DNA of 64,000 nt from Neotamlana nanhaiensis. Its GTDB lineage: Bacteria > Bacteroidota > Bacteroidia > Flavobacteriales > Flavobacteriaceae. Of this stretch, positions 34,998 to 42,486 are shown in pieces. A model generated the notes under the pieces. The model was given only the letters and a program-made list of their open reading frames with translations. It searched no databases and was not told where the DNA came from. Numbering within the stretch: position 1 is the stretch's first letter; every line of letters starts with the position of its first letter. The stretch is taken from contig NZ_JTDV01000001.1 of NCBI RefSeq assembly GCF_000943555.1, forward strand, positions 558,001 to 622,000, read 5' to 3'. The position numbers and the translations under genes were made by a program.

Positions 34998-35684
34998 ATG
35001 TCATATTTGTACTTAGCACTCAATATAGGTTCACTACTTGTTCCTTTTTTATTTAGCTTTCACCCTAAATTAAAGTTTTATAAACTCTGGAAACCTCTAT
35101 TTATAAGCATTGTAATTAGTATGTTTATCTTTATTCCGTGGGATGTTATTTTTACTAAATATGGTATTTGGGGATTTAATAGCAATTACTATTTAAGAAT
35201 TACACTTTTAAACCTACCCGTAGAAGAATGGTTATTTTTTATTTGCATTCCTTACGCCTGCGTTTTCACTCATTTCGCTTTATTGTACTATTTCCCTCAA
35301 TTAAGAATGTCACTCAAAACATCTAAACTATTAGGAAAGCTGTTATTTATATTTTTTTTGGGCGTTGCTATTTTAAATACAAACAAATGGTACACTTTTG
35401 TAAACTTTAGTTTAGCAAGTGTTTTAATAATTTTTACAATCCTAAAGTCTCCAAAAATTCTTCAAACGTATTTATTAACTTTTTTAGTCATGCTTATACC
35501 CTTTTTTATTGTAAACGGCACATTAACTGGAAGTTTTATTAAAAATGAAGTGGTGTGGTATAACAACAATGAAAATTTAGGTGTTAGAATGTTCACCATT
35601 CCTGTTGAAGATGCTATTTACGCCTTTTCCATGATTCTGATAAACTTATTGGTTATTGATCATCTCAAAATAAAAAAAGCATAG
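34998..35684 (+). CDS. Lycopene beta-cyclase, fused CrtYc/CrtYd type
   Basis: A 228-residue protein with about seven membrane segments. It contains two copies of the CrtYc/CrtYd cyclase motif in one chain: PVEEWLFF (Pro74) and PVEDAIYAF (Pro202). In actinobacteria the two halves are separate subunits; in archaea, fungi and many Bacteroidota they are fused, as here. It closes the ends of lycopene to make beta-carotene. It is the last gene of the carotenoid operon, and its stop codon lies within the terminator hairpin stem. Confidence 0.9.
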   Translation: MSYLYLALNIGSLLVPFLFSFHPKLKFYKLWKPLFISIVISMFIFIPWDVIFTKYGIWGFNSNYYLRITLLNLPVEEWLFFICIPYACVFTHFALLYYFPQLRMSLKTSKLLGKLLFIFFLGVAILNTNKWYTFVNFSLASVLIIFTILKSPKILQTYLLTFLVMLIPFFIVNGTLTGSFIKNEVVWYNNNENLGVRMFTIPVEDAIYAFSMILINLLVIDHLKIKKA

Positions 35685-35699
35685 CTTTTCAACTATGCT
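35678..35699. terminator. Bidirectional terminator between cyclase and lipoprotein genes
   Basis: AGCATAG and CTATGCT form a perfect 7-bp stem around an 8-base loop. On the minus strand the stem is followed by a run of seven T, a strong terminator for the lipoprotein gene. On the plus strand it is followed by a weaker T-rich tract, so it can also end the carotenoid operon. Confidence 0.75.
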
Positions 35700-35730
35700 C
35701 AATTTTATATTAAATCAAAAAATTTATTAG

Positions 35731-36600
35731 TTATCTACTTACTGTACCCGACAAACTCATTACTGGTCCGTTTCCTAAAGTAAGGTCTTCATGATCGTTT
35801 GCCGTTGCTGGTACTTGATGCGCTAGAGGTTTTAAAGTGAAAGGTGCTGCGCTATTATCGGGGTAAGGTTCCACAGAAACTACAATAGTCGCATCACGTA
35901 AATCGGTTGGAAAGGTTAATCCTGAAGGTGCATTTTGAATATAATCTTCTCCTGGAAACATGGGGCCATCACCCATATCGCCCTTAAACATAGACGTTGA
36001 AGCATTATCATCAAACCCAGAAGCACTACTAAAAGTTCCTGTACTTACTGGTGTTCCATCAATAACCGCCCACCCTTCGTATTTCCAGCCTGCCGACAAG
36101 GCCGGTAGATTTAAACCTACTGTTGGCGAACCTGTTTCTAAACTTAAAAACCAAACACCGCTAAATTCGTTATTATCTGCTCCATCGGTTGGTGTTGCTA
36201 AAATGTATGTTCCCGAAGCTGCGCTAAAATCGGCCACGATTCCATTGGAACTTACATTGGCCATATCTCCCGAAAAATCGCCTGCTAAAATTTTTGTTGG
36301 CGCAGGAGCAGGATCGCTATCAACTGCTGGTTCAATAGAAAGTACAAACGTACTTGCTTCTTCAAGTTGCATCGCATCAACCGTAAACGATTGCGGGAAT
36401 TTTACTGAAGAAAAAGTACCCGTTGAAACTGGAGCGCCATCTACTATAAGCCATCCTTCGTAAACAAAATCGTTTCCTAAAGCTTCTAAGCCTGATAAAT
36501 TTAAAGTTAATTGAGCTGTGGCTGGAGTGTTGTCGTCATCATTACTGCATGCAGTTGCAAAAACACTTATTGCTAAAACTGCCAAAATTAGTTTTTTCAT
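35731..36600 (-). CDS. Secreted lipoprotein with two related beta domains
   Basis: A 289-residue protein. I start at the ATG at 36600 because MKKLILAVLAISVFATACSN is a lipoprotein signal peptide with its lipobox cysteine near residue 18, and because a -7 box lies just upstream. The acidic SNDDD after the cysteine is typical of Bacteroidota surface lipoproteins. The mature part has two related halves: LNLSGLEALGNDFVYEGWLI with DGAPVSTGTFSS, and LNLPALSAGWKYEGWAVIDG with TPVSTGTFSS. The family function is not known to me. The upstream neighbour on the same strand is a Crp/Fnr regulator. Confidence 0.75.
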   Translation of the reverse strand: MKKLILAVLAISVFATACSNDDDNTPATAQLTLNLSGLEALGNDFVYEGWLIVDGAPVSTGTFSSVKFPQSFTVDAMQLEEASTFVLSIEPAVDSDPAPAPTKILAGDFSGDMANVSSNGIVADFSAASGTYILATPTDGADNNEFSGVWFLSLETGSPTVGLNLPALSAGWKYEGWAVIDGTPVSTGTFSSASGFDDNASTSMFKGDMGDGPMFPGEDYIQNAPSGLTFPTDLRDATIVVSVEPYPDNSAAPFTLKPLAHQVPATANDHEDLTLGNGPVMSLSGTVSR

Positions 36601-36629
36601 TGTTGTATACTTTATAGTTATTATACTTT

Positions 36630-36637
36630 CAAAAGTA
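36630..36637 (-). promoter_or_regulatory. -7 box of the lipoprotein gene
   Basis: The minus-strand reading is TACTTTTG, a full TAnnTTTG match, 29 bases upstream of the ATG at 36600. It lies inside the longer open frame that starts at 36648, and this supports the shorter protein. Confidence 0.5.
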
Positions 36638-36664
36638 TATCTCAACAATAACTTAAAATGTTAG

Positions 36665-37345
36665 CTAGCTAACATTTGCCATATTTTTATATAACCGAAT
36701 TTGTTTTCGACTAAAAGCAATTATATTTTGTTCCTTTAATTCGTTTAATAATGTATTTAAAGTTGGCCTTGATGTACCAATTAAACTCGCAATGTCTTTT
36801 TGCGTATATGGGTGGTGAATAATGCGATCGCCAGTATGTTTACAATCGTAACCATATTCATGACACAATTCTTCTAAAAACTCTAGTAATCTCGTTTTAG
36901 AATCTTTGTACATTAATAATTTTAAACGACGCTCTAACTTTTGAAATTTAAAGCCAATAAATTTATACACCCTAAAACTAAAGGTTTCGTTTTTTCGCAT
37001 TAAATCGTGCATAGTATCAACACTTATTGGGCAAATACTTGTAGTATTTTCGATAGATTGCGCAAACTCATCGCGTTTATATTCTCCCAAAATAGCTTTT
37101 TCACCAAAAAGTTCACCCTTTGATAGTATAGCTTTTATTACTTCGGTACCATCTTCATTATAGTAACCTATTTTTACTTTACCTTTTTCAATAAGAAACA
37201 CTTTATTGGAGGAGTCTTCTGCGAAGTAAATATAATCTTCCTTATTATAAGCATTAAAGGCATGCTCGGTTTTGTATTCCTTAAACTTATGCGGACATAA
37301 TATTTTAAACAAATTTACATCCTCGAAAAACCAAAGTGTATTCAT
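36665..37345 (-). CDS. Crp/Fnr family transcriptional regulator
   Basis: A 226-residue regulator. Residues about 20-130 form a cyclic-nucleotide-binding-like beta-barrel (KVFLIEKGKVKIGYYNEDGT, SKGELFGEKAILGEY). A long dimer helix follows, and residues about 150-220 form the winged helix with recognition segment TQKDIASLIGTSRPTLNTLL. There is no cysteine cluster of the FNR iron-sulfur type in the N-terminus, so it does not look like an oxygen sensor. The ligand is unknown. It ends 65 bases before the lipoprotein start, but that gene has its own promoter box. Confidence 0.88.
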   Translation of the reverse strand: MNTLWFFEDVNLFKILCPHKFKEYKTEHAFNAYNKEDYIYFAEDSSNKVFLIEKGKVKIGYYNEDGTEVIKAILSKGELFGEKAILGEYKRDEFAQSIENTTSICPISVDTMHDLMRKNETFSFRVYKFIGFKFQKLERRLKLLMYKDSKTRLLEFLEELCHEYGYDCKHTGDRIIHHPYTQKDIASLIGTSRPTLNTLLNELKEQNIIAFSRKQIRLYKNMANVS

Positions 37346-37417
37346 GTTGTTGTTTGTTTTGATAATTAGTTGTAAAAATGGTCGTAGTTAACGGTCAAAA
37401 CTTTCAGAAAAAGGCAT

Positions 37418-37440
37418 AAAAAAACCTCTTAAATAAGAGG
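37418..37440 (-). terminator. Rho-independent terminator after the DUF5606 gene
   Basis: On the minus strand CCTCTT and AAGAGG form a 6-bp stem around ATTT, followed directly by seven T. It lies 28 bases past the stop of the gene at 37468-37896 and upstream of the Crp-type gene. Confidence 0.75.
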
Positions 37441-37467
37441 CTTAGATTATATTGTTGTTGTAATATT

Positions 37468-37896
37468 TTATTCTTCTTCGTCGGTAGCTTCAGCGCTAAC
37501 TTCTTCTTCCAACAAATCTAACATGTTGTGTTTTTGCAACAAATTATACCATTGTACAACTTTTTTAATATCGCTAGCATAAACTCTATCTTCATCATAA
37601 TCAGGTAATACTTCAAAAAAGTATTCTTCTAATTTATCTTTACTATCCTTTGGTTTAACCGATGCTATCTCGCCATTTTCTTTGTCTTTAATTTTCTTCA
37701 AAACCACGTGTAATGGCACTTCTTCAGCTAAAGTATAAATGGCAATTTCACTTAAAACACTTACATTATTTTGCATGGTTACCGATATACGTTTACTATC
37801 AATTAACGATTCGGCTACAAAACCACCACGTGTTTGTGCTACTAATTTGTATAAACCTGGCTTGCCAGAAATGGCTAAAACTTTTTCTAAACTCAT
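37468..37896 (-). CDS. DUF5606 family protein
   Basis: A 142-residue soluble protein conserved across Bacteroidota. It begins MSLEKVLAISGKPGLYKLVA, then QTRGGFVAESLIDSKRISV and SEIAIYTLAEEVPL, the DUF5606 pattern. The C-terminal third is helical and acidic (VKPKDSKDKLEEYFFEVLPD, ending SAEATDEEE). Function is unknown. It has its own promoter (37916-37945) immediately after the deformylase stop and its own terminator, so it is probably monocistronic. Confidence 0.85.
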   Translation of the reverse strand: MSLEKVLAISGKPGLYKLVAQTRGGFVAESLIDSKRISVTMQNNVSVLSEIAIYTLAEEVPLHVVLKKIKDKENGEIASVKPKDSKDKLEEYFFEVLPDYDEDRVYASDIKKVVQWYNLLQKHNMLDLLEEEVSAEATDEEE

Positions 37897-37915
37897 TAAG
37901 TTATTTTTTGGGCTG

Positions 37916-37945
37916 CAAATTTAATTTTTTACTCAAAATTTGCAA
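37916..37945 (-). promoter_or_regulatory. Promoter of the DUF5606 gene
   Basis: On the minus strand TTG, 19 bases, then TAAATTTG: a good Bacteroidota promoter with full -7 match (37916-37923) and the correct spacing. The -7 box is 19 bases upstream of the ATG at 37896. Confidence 0.65.
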
Positions 37946-37946
37946 G

Positions 37947-38537
37947 TTATCTTTTCTTTTTTTCGGCAGGGAAACGCATTCTATAATCTACTCGAATTTT
38001 ACCTTTCGATATGTTTCCTAATCTTCCTTTTATAATTCGTTTTTTAAAACTCGATAGCTTATCGGTAAATAAAACACCTTCAATATGGTCGTATTCATGC
38101 TGAATGACACGAGCTATTAAGCCATCGTATATTTCGGTATGTTGTTTAAAGTTTTCATCAACATACTCAATAGTAATCTTAGGTTTTCTTGAAACATCTT
38201 CGCGAACATCTGGAATACTTAAACACCCTTCGTTAAATACCCATTCTTCACCTTCTTCATTAGTAATTTTAGCATTAATAAACACTTTTTTAAATCCTTT
38301 TAAGCTGGCTTGTTCTTCTTTTGTCAACTCTTCATCTTCGGCAAAAGGTGTTGTATCAACAAGAAACATTCTAATTGGCAAACCTATTTGTGGCGCCGCT
38401 AAACCAACTCCATAAGCATTATACATAGTTTCGAACATATTATCTACCAACTCATTTAGTTTTGGATAATCTTCCGAAATGTTAGTTGCTTTTTTTCTTA
38501 ATACAGGATCGCCGTATGCTACAATGGGTAATATCAT
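37947..38537 (-). CDS. def: Peptide deformylase
   Basis: A 196-residue metalloenzyme that removes the formyl group from nascent protein N-termini. All three motifs are intact: GVGLAAPQIG (43-52), EGCLSIP (103-109, metal ligand Cys105) and HEYDH (147-151, ligands His147 and His151, catalytic Glu148). An insertion around residues 62-80 (TPFAEDEELTKEEQ) is common in Bacteroidota enzymes. It is transcribed from its own promoter at 38557-38587, 52 bases after ruvX. Confidence 0.97.
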   Translation of the reverse strand: MILPIVAYGDPVLRKKATNISEDYPKLNELVDNMFETMYNAYGVGLAAPQIGLPIRMFLVDTTPFAEDEELTKEEQASLKGFKKVFINAKITNEEGEEWVFNEGCLSIPDVREDVSRKPKITIEYVDENFKQHTEIYDGLIARVIQHEYDHIEGVLFTDKLSSFKKRIIKGRLGNISKGKIRVDYRMRFPAEKKKR

Positions 38538-38556
38538 GCTTTATTTTTTGTTCGCG

Positions 38557-38587
38557 CAAAAATACTAACTTAAGTGTATTGTTACAA
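38557..38587 (-). promoter_or_regulatory. Promoter of def
   Basis: On the minus strand TTG, 20 bases, then TATTTTTG. The -7 box (38557-38564) is a full match to TAnnTTTG and lies 19 bases before the def ATG. It is one of the best promoter matches in the window. Confidence 0.65.
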
Positions 38588-38589
38588 TT

Positions 38590-39000
38590 TTATTTTGAAT
38601 ATAGATAATTCTGCAAAATTAAAGTAGCGCTTATTTCATCTATCAATGCTTTATTTTGACGTTGTTTCTTTTTTAGGCCACTATCTATCATGGTTTGAAA
38701 CGCCATTTTTGAGGTAAAACGTTCGTCTACACGTTGTATACCAACATTAGGTATTGCCTTTTCCAACTTTACAATAAACTCTTTAATATATGTTTCGCTT
38801 TGTGAAGCAGTATTATCCATTTGTTTAGGCTCACCAATTACAAATAAATCTACGGCTTCTTTATTAGTATATTCCTTTAAAAAAGAAATTAAATCTTTTG
38901 TATTTACTGTTGTTAAACCCGAAGCTATTATTTGTAACTCATCGGTTACTGCAATTCCTGTACGCTTTGTACCAAAATCTATTGCTAAAATTCGTCCCAT
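38590..39000 (-). CDS. ruvX: RuvX/YqgF family Holliday junction resolvase-like nuclease
   Basis: A 136-residue RNase H-fold protein. It starts MGRILAIDFGTKRTGIAVTD with the first catalytic aspartate; FVIGEPKQMDNTASQSETY, RVDERFTSKMAFQTM and the late acidic residue in KALIDEISATLILQNYL complete the active site. YqgF proteins act in pre-16S rRNA 5' processing and were proposed as Holliday junction resolvases. The length is standard. A TAnnTTTG box (39005-39012) lies only four bases before the ATG, so the transcript could be leaderless. Confidence 0.93.
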   Translation of the reverse strand: MGRILAIDFGTKRTGIAVTDELQIIASGLTTVNTKDLISFLKEYTNKEAVDLFVIGEPKQMDNTASQSETYIKEFIVKLEKAIPNVGIQRVDERFTSKMAFQTMIDSGLKKKQRQNKALIDEISATLILQNYLYSK

Positions 39001-39004
39001 AAAA

Positions 39005-39012
39005 CAAAAGTA
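39005..39012 (-). promoter_or_regulatory. Possible -7 box touching the ruvX start
   Basis: The minus-strand reading is TACTTTTG, a full consensus match, with only TTTT between it and the ATG. If used, transcription would begin at or inside the start codon. It could equally be a chance match. Confidence 0.3.
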
Positions 39013-39026
39013 ATAAAAATAGGAAA

Positions 39027-39046
39027 GGCTGTTTTTTCAAACAGCC
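39027..39046 (-). terminator. Terminator after the 99-residue secreted protein gene
   Basis: On the minus strand GGCTGTTT and AAACAGCC form a perfect 8-bp stem around GAAA, followed by a T-rich tract (TTTCCTATTTTT). It is located 46 bases past the stop at 39093 and upstream of ruvX. Confidence 0.65.
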
Positions 39047-39092
39047 CTAGTTAATTAGTTAACCTTAAATTATTAATATTTGAACATTGTTA

Positions 39093-39392
39093 TTAAGCCT
39101 TTACAGCTTTATTAGATTTAGGAAATACAACAGTGATATTTCCAGCTTTTCTTTCTCTAGTTAAGTACTTTCTAATATCACTAGCACCACGAGCAATAGT
39201 TTGTTTTAACTCAGCAGCATCAATTAACAAAGTTTCTTTTTCAGTGTTAACCTCGGTAGCGATAGTATCGTTATCATTTTCAACAGAAACAACAGTTACA
39301 GTTTCGATAGTAGTTACTTCAGAAGTGTTTTGAGCTGAAGCAAAAGAAACACTTAATAATAAAACTAAGAATATGTATAAATTTGTTTTCAT
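39093..39392 (-). CDS. Small secreted protein of unknown function
   Basis: A 99-residue protein with a clear signal peptide (MKTNLYIFLVLLLSVSFASA, cut before QNTSE). The mature part has a threonine- and valine-rich stretch (TTIETVTVVSVEND) and a C-terminal helix-like segment ELKQTIARGASDIRKYLTRE, ending in basic residues. I start at the ATG at 39392; a -7 box 24 bases upstream lies inside the longer frame (39503), so the extra 37 residues are not expected. I recognise no domain. It has its own promoter and terminator. Confidence 0.65.
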   Translation of the reverse strand: MKTNLYIFLVLLLSVSFASAQNTSEVTTIETVTVVSVENDNDTIATEVNTEKETLLIDAAELKQTIARGASDIRKYLTRERKAGNITVVFPKSNKAVKA

Positions 39393-39415
39393 GGGTCTGT
39401 TGTTGTTTGACACTT

Positions 39416-39443
39416 CAAAGATATATCGACAGGAAGCTTCAAA
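39416..39443 (-). promoter_or_regulatory. Promoter of the 99-residue secreted protein gene
   Basis: On the minus strand TTTG, 16 bases, then TATCTTTG (39416-39423), a full -7 match with slightly short spacing. It places the start of transcription shortly before the ATG at 39392. Confidence 0.5.
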
Positions 39444-39682
39444 TGCAAAAAAATAGTTGTAAACACTGGTATTTTCGTTTATAAGACCAGCGGTATAATT
39501 CACCCGTTTATCTGATAAAAAACGCCATTTTGCAGACGAAATACACCTACTTTGCCATTAACCGAACGAAAACTGCCATTCAAAGACAAACTTGCTGTTT
39601 ATTGAGTAAAAATTCTGCACTTTTTTATCCATAAACTGCACATTTGTGATGCACTTAAACGTGTTTTTTTAATGATACCTGT

Positions 39683-39690
39683 TATATTTG
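39683..39690 (+). promoter_or_regulatory. -7 box of dapD
   Basis: TATATTTG fully matches TAnnTTTG, 20 bases before the dapD ATG at 39711. It lies within the longer open frame beginning at 39672 and so supports the later start. No clear -33 element is seen. Confidence 0.5.
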
Positions 39691-39710
39691 CCAAAAACTT
39701 AATTATTACA

Positions 39711-40526
39711 ATGACTGAATTACAACAAATCATAGAAAAAGCATGGGACAACCGTTCGCTTTTACAAGAAGAAACAACTATTAACGCTATTCGTGAAGTT
39801 GTAAACCAACTAGATTTAGGACAATTACGCGTTGCCGAACCAACAAACGATGGTTGGCAAGTAAACGAATGGGTGAAAAAAGCGGTAGTTTTATATTTCC
39901 CAATTCAAAAAATGGAAACCATTGAATGTGGTCCGTTAGAATTCCATGATAAAATTCCTTTAAAAACAGGTTATAAAGAAAAAGGTATTCGTGTCGTACC
40001 ACATGCCGTTGCAAGACACGGTGCTTATATTTCTGCAGGAACCATTTTAATGCCTAGTTATGTAAATATTGGTGCTTATGTAGATGAAGGTACTATGGTG
40101 GATACTTGGGCAACTGTTGGTAGTTGTGCGCAAATTGGTAAAAACGTACATCTTTCTGGAGGTGTTGGTATTGGTGGTGTTTTAGAGCCATTACAAGCTG
40201 CTCCGGTAATTATTGAAGATAATGTTTTTGTTGGTTCACGTTGTATTGTGGTTGAAGGTGTACACGTTGAAAAAGAAGCTGTTTTAGGCGCCAACGTTGT
40301 ACTTACCATGAGTACTAAAATTATTGATGTTACTGGGGACAAACCTGTTGAAATGAAAGGTCGTGTACCAGCACGTTCTGTTGTAATTCCTGGTAGTTAC
40401 ACTAAAACATTCCCTGCTGGAGAATACCAAGTACCATGTGCTTTAATTATTGGAAAACGTAAAGAAAGTACCGATAAGAAAACCTCTTTAAACGATGCGC
40501 TTCGTGATAACGACGTAGCGGTTTAA
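39711..40526 (+). CDS. dapD: Tetrahydrodipicolinate N-succinyltransferase
   Basis: A 271-residue enzyme of the succinylase branch of lysine and diaminopimelate synthesis. It starts MTELQQIIEKAWDNRSLLQE, and the left-handed beta-helix carries RVVPHAVARHGAYISAGTIL, MPSYVNIGAYVDEGTMVDTW and ATVGSCAQIGKNVHLSGGVG. GGVLEPLQAAPVIIEDNVFV and SVVIPGSYTK follow. Motif order and length match DapD throughout. It is monocistronic: a promoter box precedes it and a long hairpin follows. Confidence 0.96.
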   Translation: MTELQQIIEKAWDNRSLLQEETTINAIREVVNQLDLGQLRVAEPTNDGWQVNEWVKKAVVLYFPIQKMETIECGPLEFHDKIPLKTGYKEKGIRVVPHAVARHGAYISAGTILMPSYVNIGAYVDEGTMVDTWATVGSCAQIGKNVHLSGGVGIGGVLEPLQAAPVIIEDNVFVGSRCIVVEGVHVEKEAVLGANVVLTMSTKIIDVTGDKPVEMKGRVPARSVVIPGSYTKTFPAGEYQVPCALIIGKRKESTDKKTSLNDALRDNDVAV

Positions 40527-40546
40527 TTGTTTAATACCTTATATGT

Positions 40547-40590
40547 AAATTCCAAATTCCAAACTATAATCATTGGAATTTGGAATTTTT
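40547..40590. terminator. Long perfect hairpin after dapD, CAAATTCCAA-type repeat
   Basis: AAATTCCAAATTCCAA (40547-40562) and TTGGAATTTGGAATTT (40573-40588) form a 16-bp perfect stem with a 10-base loop, followed by a short T-rich tract on the plus strand. It should terminate dapD. Each arm is itself a direct repeat of a short unit, and a degenerate relative occurs at 47496-47553, so it may be a dispersed intergenic repeat. Confidence 0.7.
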
Positions 40591-40609
40591 TATTTGATTT
40601 TTAACCCAC

Positions 40610-41665
40610 ATGAAGATTTTAATTATACAACAAAAAATGATTGGTGATGTATTAACCACCAGCATTCTTTTTGAAGCTTTACGACTTGAATTTCCACAGG
40701 CCCAATTAGATTACTTGATTAACGAACACACCTACCCTGTTGTAGACCAAAATCCGTTTATTGATAATTTTATTTTCTTCACAAAAGCAGAAGAACAGAG
40801 TAAACGCGCTTTATTTCGACTTGCGAAAACTATAAAACAAACGCAGTACGATGCGGTTATTGATGTTTATTCTAAATTCTCAAGCAACTTTATTACTGCG
40901 CTATCTGGTGCAAAACTTAAAATATCGAAATATAAATGGTACACCTCTTTTATATATTCGCATACTTTCAAGGAATCTAAAATCCCGAAAACCATTGCTG
41001 GGTTAGCCATAGAAAATCGTTTAGAGCTGTTAAAACCCATTTTAAACAAAACTCCAGAAATAATTCAGCCTAAAATATATTTAACTTCGGAAGAACTTAA
41101 AAACTCAAAACACTATTTAGAACAAAATAACATCAATTTATCACAACCGTTGTATATGATTAGCGTTTTAGGAAGTGGCTTGAACAAAACCTATCCGTTT
41201 GATTATATGGCAACTTTAATTGATGATGTTGTCGCTACCACTAACGCGCAAATATTATTTAATTACATTCCTAATCAAATTAAAGACGCACAGGCGATTT
41301 ATAATTTATGCAAACCCGAAACCCAAAAGCATATAAAATTTGATGTCTTTGGAAAAAGCTTGCGCGAATTTATGGCCATAACAAAACATTGCACTGCTTT
41401 AATTGGTAACGAAGGTGGCGCTGTAAATATGGCGAAAGCTTTAAATGTATCGACTTTCACTATTTTTTCACCATGGATTGTTAAAGCTGCGTGGAATATG
41501 TTTGAAGATGGAAAACAACATGTTTCCATTCACCTAAACGATGTAAAACCTGAGCTTTACATTGATAAAAAACGAAAAGAAATAAAAGCCAGTTACAGGA
41601 TTTATTATGAAGCTTTTACGCCAGATTTAATTTCAAATAAGCTAAAAGCTTTTTTAAAAAATTAA
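40610..41665 (+). CDS. Glycosyltransferase family 9 (heptosyltransferase-like)
   Basis: A 351-residue GT-B enzyme of the lipopolysaccharide heptosyltransferase family. It begins MKILIIQQKMIGDVLTTSIL, then FEALRLEFPQAQLDYLINEH. The second domain has MISVLGSGLNKTYPFDYMAT and the donor site ALIGNEGGAVNMAKALNVST followed by FTIFSPW. It probably adds a core sugar to lipid A in the cytoplasm. It converges on a GT2 gene: the two stop codons overlap within one TTAA. It starts a cluster of core-type glycosyltransferases. Confidence 0.88.
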   Translation: MKILIIQQKMIGDVLTTSILFEALRLEFPQAQLDYLINEHTYPVVDQNPFIDNFIFFTKAEEQSKRALFRLAKTIKQTQYDAVIDVYSKFSSNFITALSGAKLKISKYKWYTSFIYSHTFKESKIPKTIAGLAIENRLELLKPILNKTPEIIQPKIYLTSEELKNSKHYLEQNNINLSQPLYMISVLGSGLNKTYPFDYMATLIDDVVATTNAQILFNYIPNQIKDAQAIYNLCKPETQKHIKFDVFGKSLREFMAITKHCTALIGNEGGAVNMAKALNVSTFTIFSPWIVKAAWNMFEDGKQHVSIHLNDVKPELYIDKKRKEIKASYRIYYEAFTPDLISNKLKAFLKN

Positions 41666-42486
41666 TCTTTTTTAACAATACCGTAATCTGTCCAAGCTAA
41701 CTTTTCCTTTTTTGTAGTTGCTCGTATAGCCAAATTTTTATTGATAGACTCTTGGGTTTTATATCCTCTAGGATGATCTAAATGCACACAAATTGCAGAA
41801 TATCTTATTTGTTTCGATTTTATACCATAGTTAAATAAACGTTCTCCCAGTTCACGATCTTGCCCGCCGTATTGCATACGTTCATCAAAGCCATTAATCG
41901 CTAAAATATCTTTTTTCCAACCCGAAGCATTATGCCCATTCCAACTCGGTGTTGTTGGCGTAACCGTATTTAAAAACTTCGCTTTAAAACCTTTAGCTGT
42001 TAATTTGTTGTTTTTAAAAGATGATGGCAAACCTAGTTTAGTTAACCAATCAATATCAAAAGGTTTTTGGTTTAAAATATCGTCTTTTTTAATGGCTTCC
42101 GAAATCTGCATTGGTAACATAAAATAACCTCCAGACAAAAAGTATCCTGGTGTTTTTTTATCTACATGTACTTGCACAAAATCTTCACGCGCCATACAAT
42201 CGCCATCGCTCATTAAAATATAATCGGCGTTACATTTTAAAACCGCCTTGTTTAGAATTTGCGATTTTTGAAATCCGTTATCTTCGTGCCATACGTGAAT
42301 AATGGGGTAATCCACTTCGTTTCTCATGCGCTCAATTAAATCGAACGTTGGTTGTTTAGAACCATCATCTGCAATTACCATTTCAAAGTTTTTAAACGTT
42401 TGTTTATGGTAGCTCCACATGACATTTTCAAGCCATTTTTCGGCGTTATAAGTACTTATTATTACTGATATTTCTGTCTTATTCAT
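41662..42486 (-). CDS. Glycosyltransferase family 2 with galactosyltransferase-type C-domain
   Basis: A 274-residue GT-A glycosyltransferase. It starts ISVIISTYNAEKWLENVMWS and has VIADDGSKQPTFDL and the metal site ILMSDGDCMAREDFVQVH near residue 95. The C-terminal part, NGHNASGWKKDILAINGFDE followed by YGGQDRELGERLFNYG, matches the galactosyltransferase-like C-domain. It is a close paralogue of the next gene upstream (42479-43303), with the same motifs at the same positions, and overlaps it by 8 bases. Probably part of lipopolysaccharide core assembly. Confidence 0.88.
   Translation of the reverse strand: MNKTEISVIISTYNAEKWLENVMWSYHKQTFKNFEMVIADDGSKQPTFDLIERMRNEVDYPIIHVWHEDNGFQKSQILNKAVLKCNADYILMSDGDCMAREDFVQVHVDKKTPGYFLSGGYFMLPMQISEAIKKDDILNQKPFDIDWLTKLGLPSSFKNNKLTAKGFKAKFLNTVTPTTPSWNGHNASGWKKDILAINGFDERMQYGGQDRELGERLFNYGIKSKQIRYSAICVHLDHPRGYKTQESINKNLAIRATTKKEKLAWTDYGIVKKD

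Noticed and set aside
35960-36463. Plus-strand frame of 167 codons across the lipoprotein gene
   Set aside because: The minus strand has a lipoprotein signal, promoter box and terminator; the plus frame has none.
40076-40342. Minus-strand frame inside dapD
   Set aside because: It is a shadow of the highly conserved beta-helix repeats of DapD.
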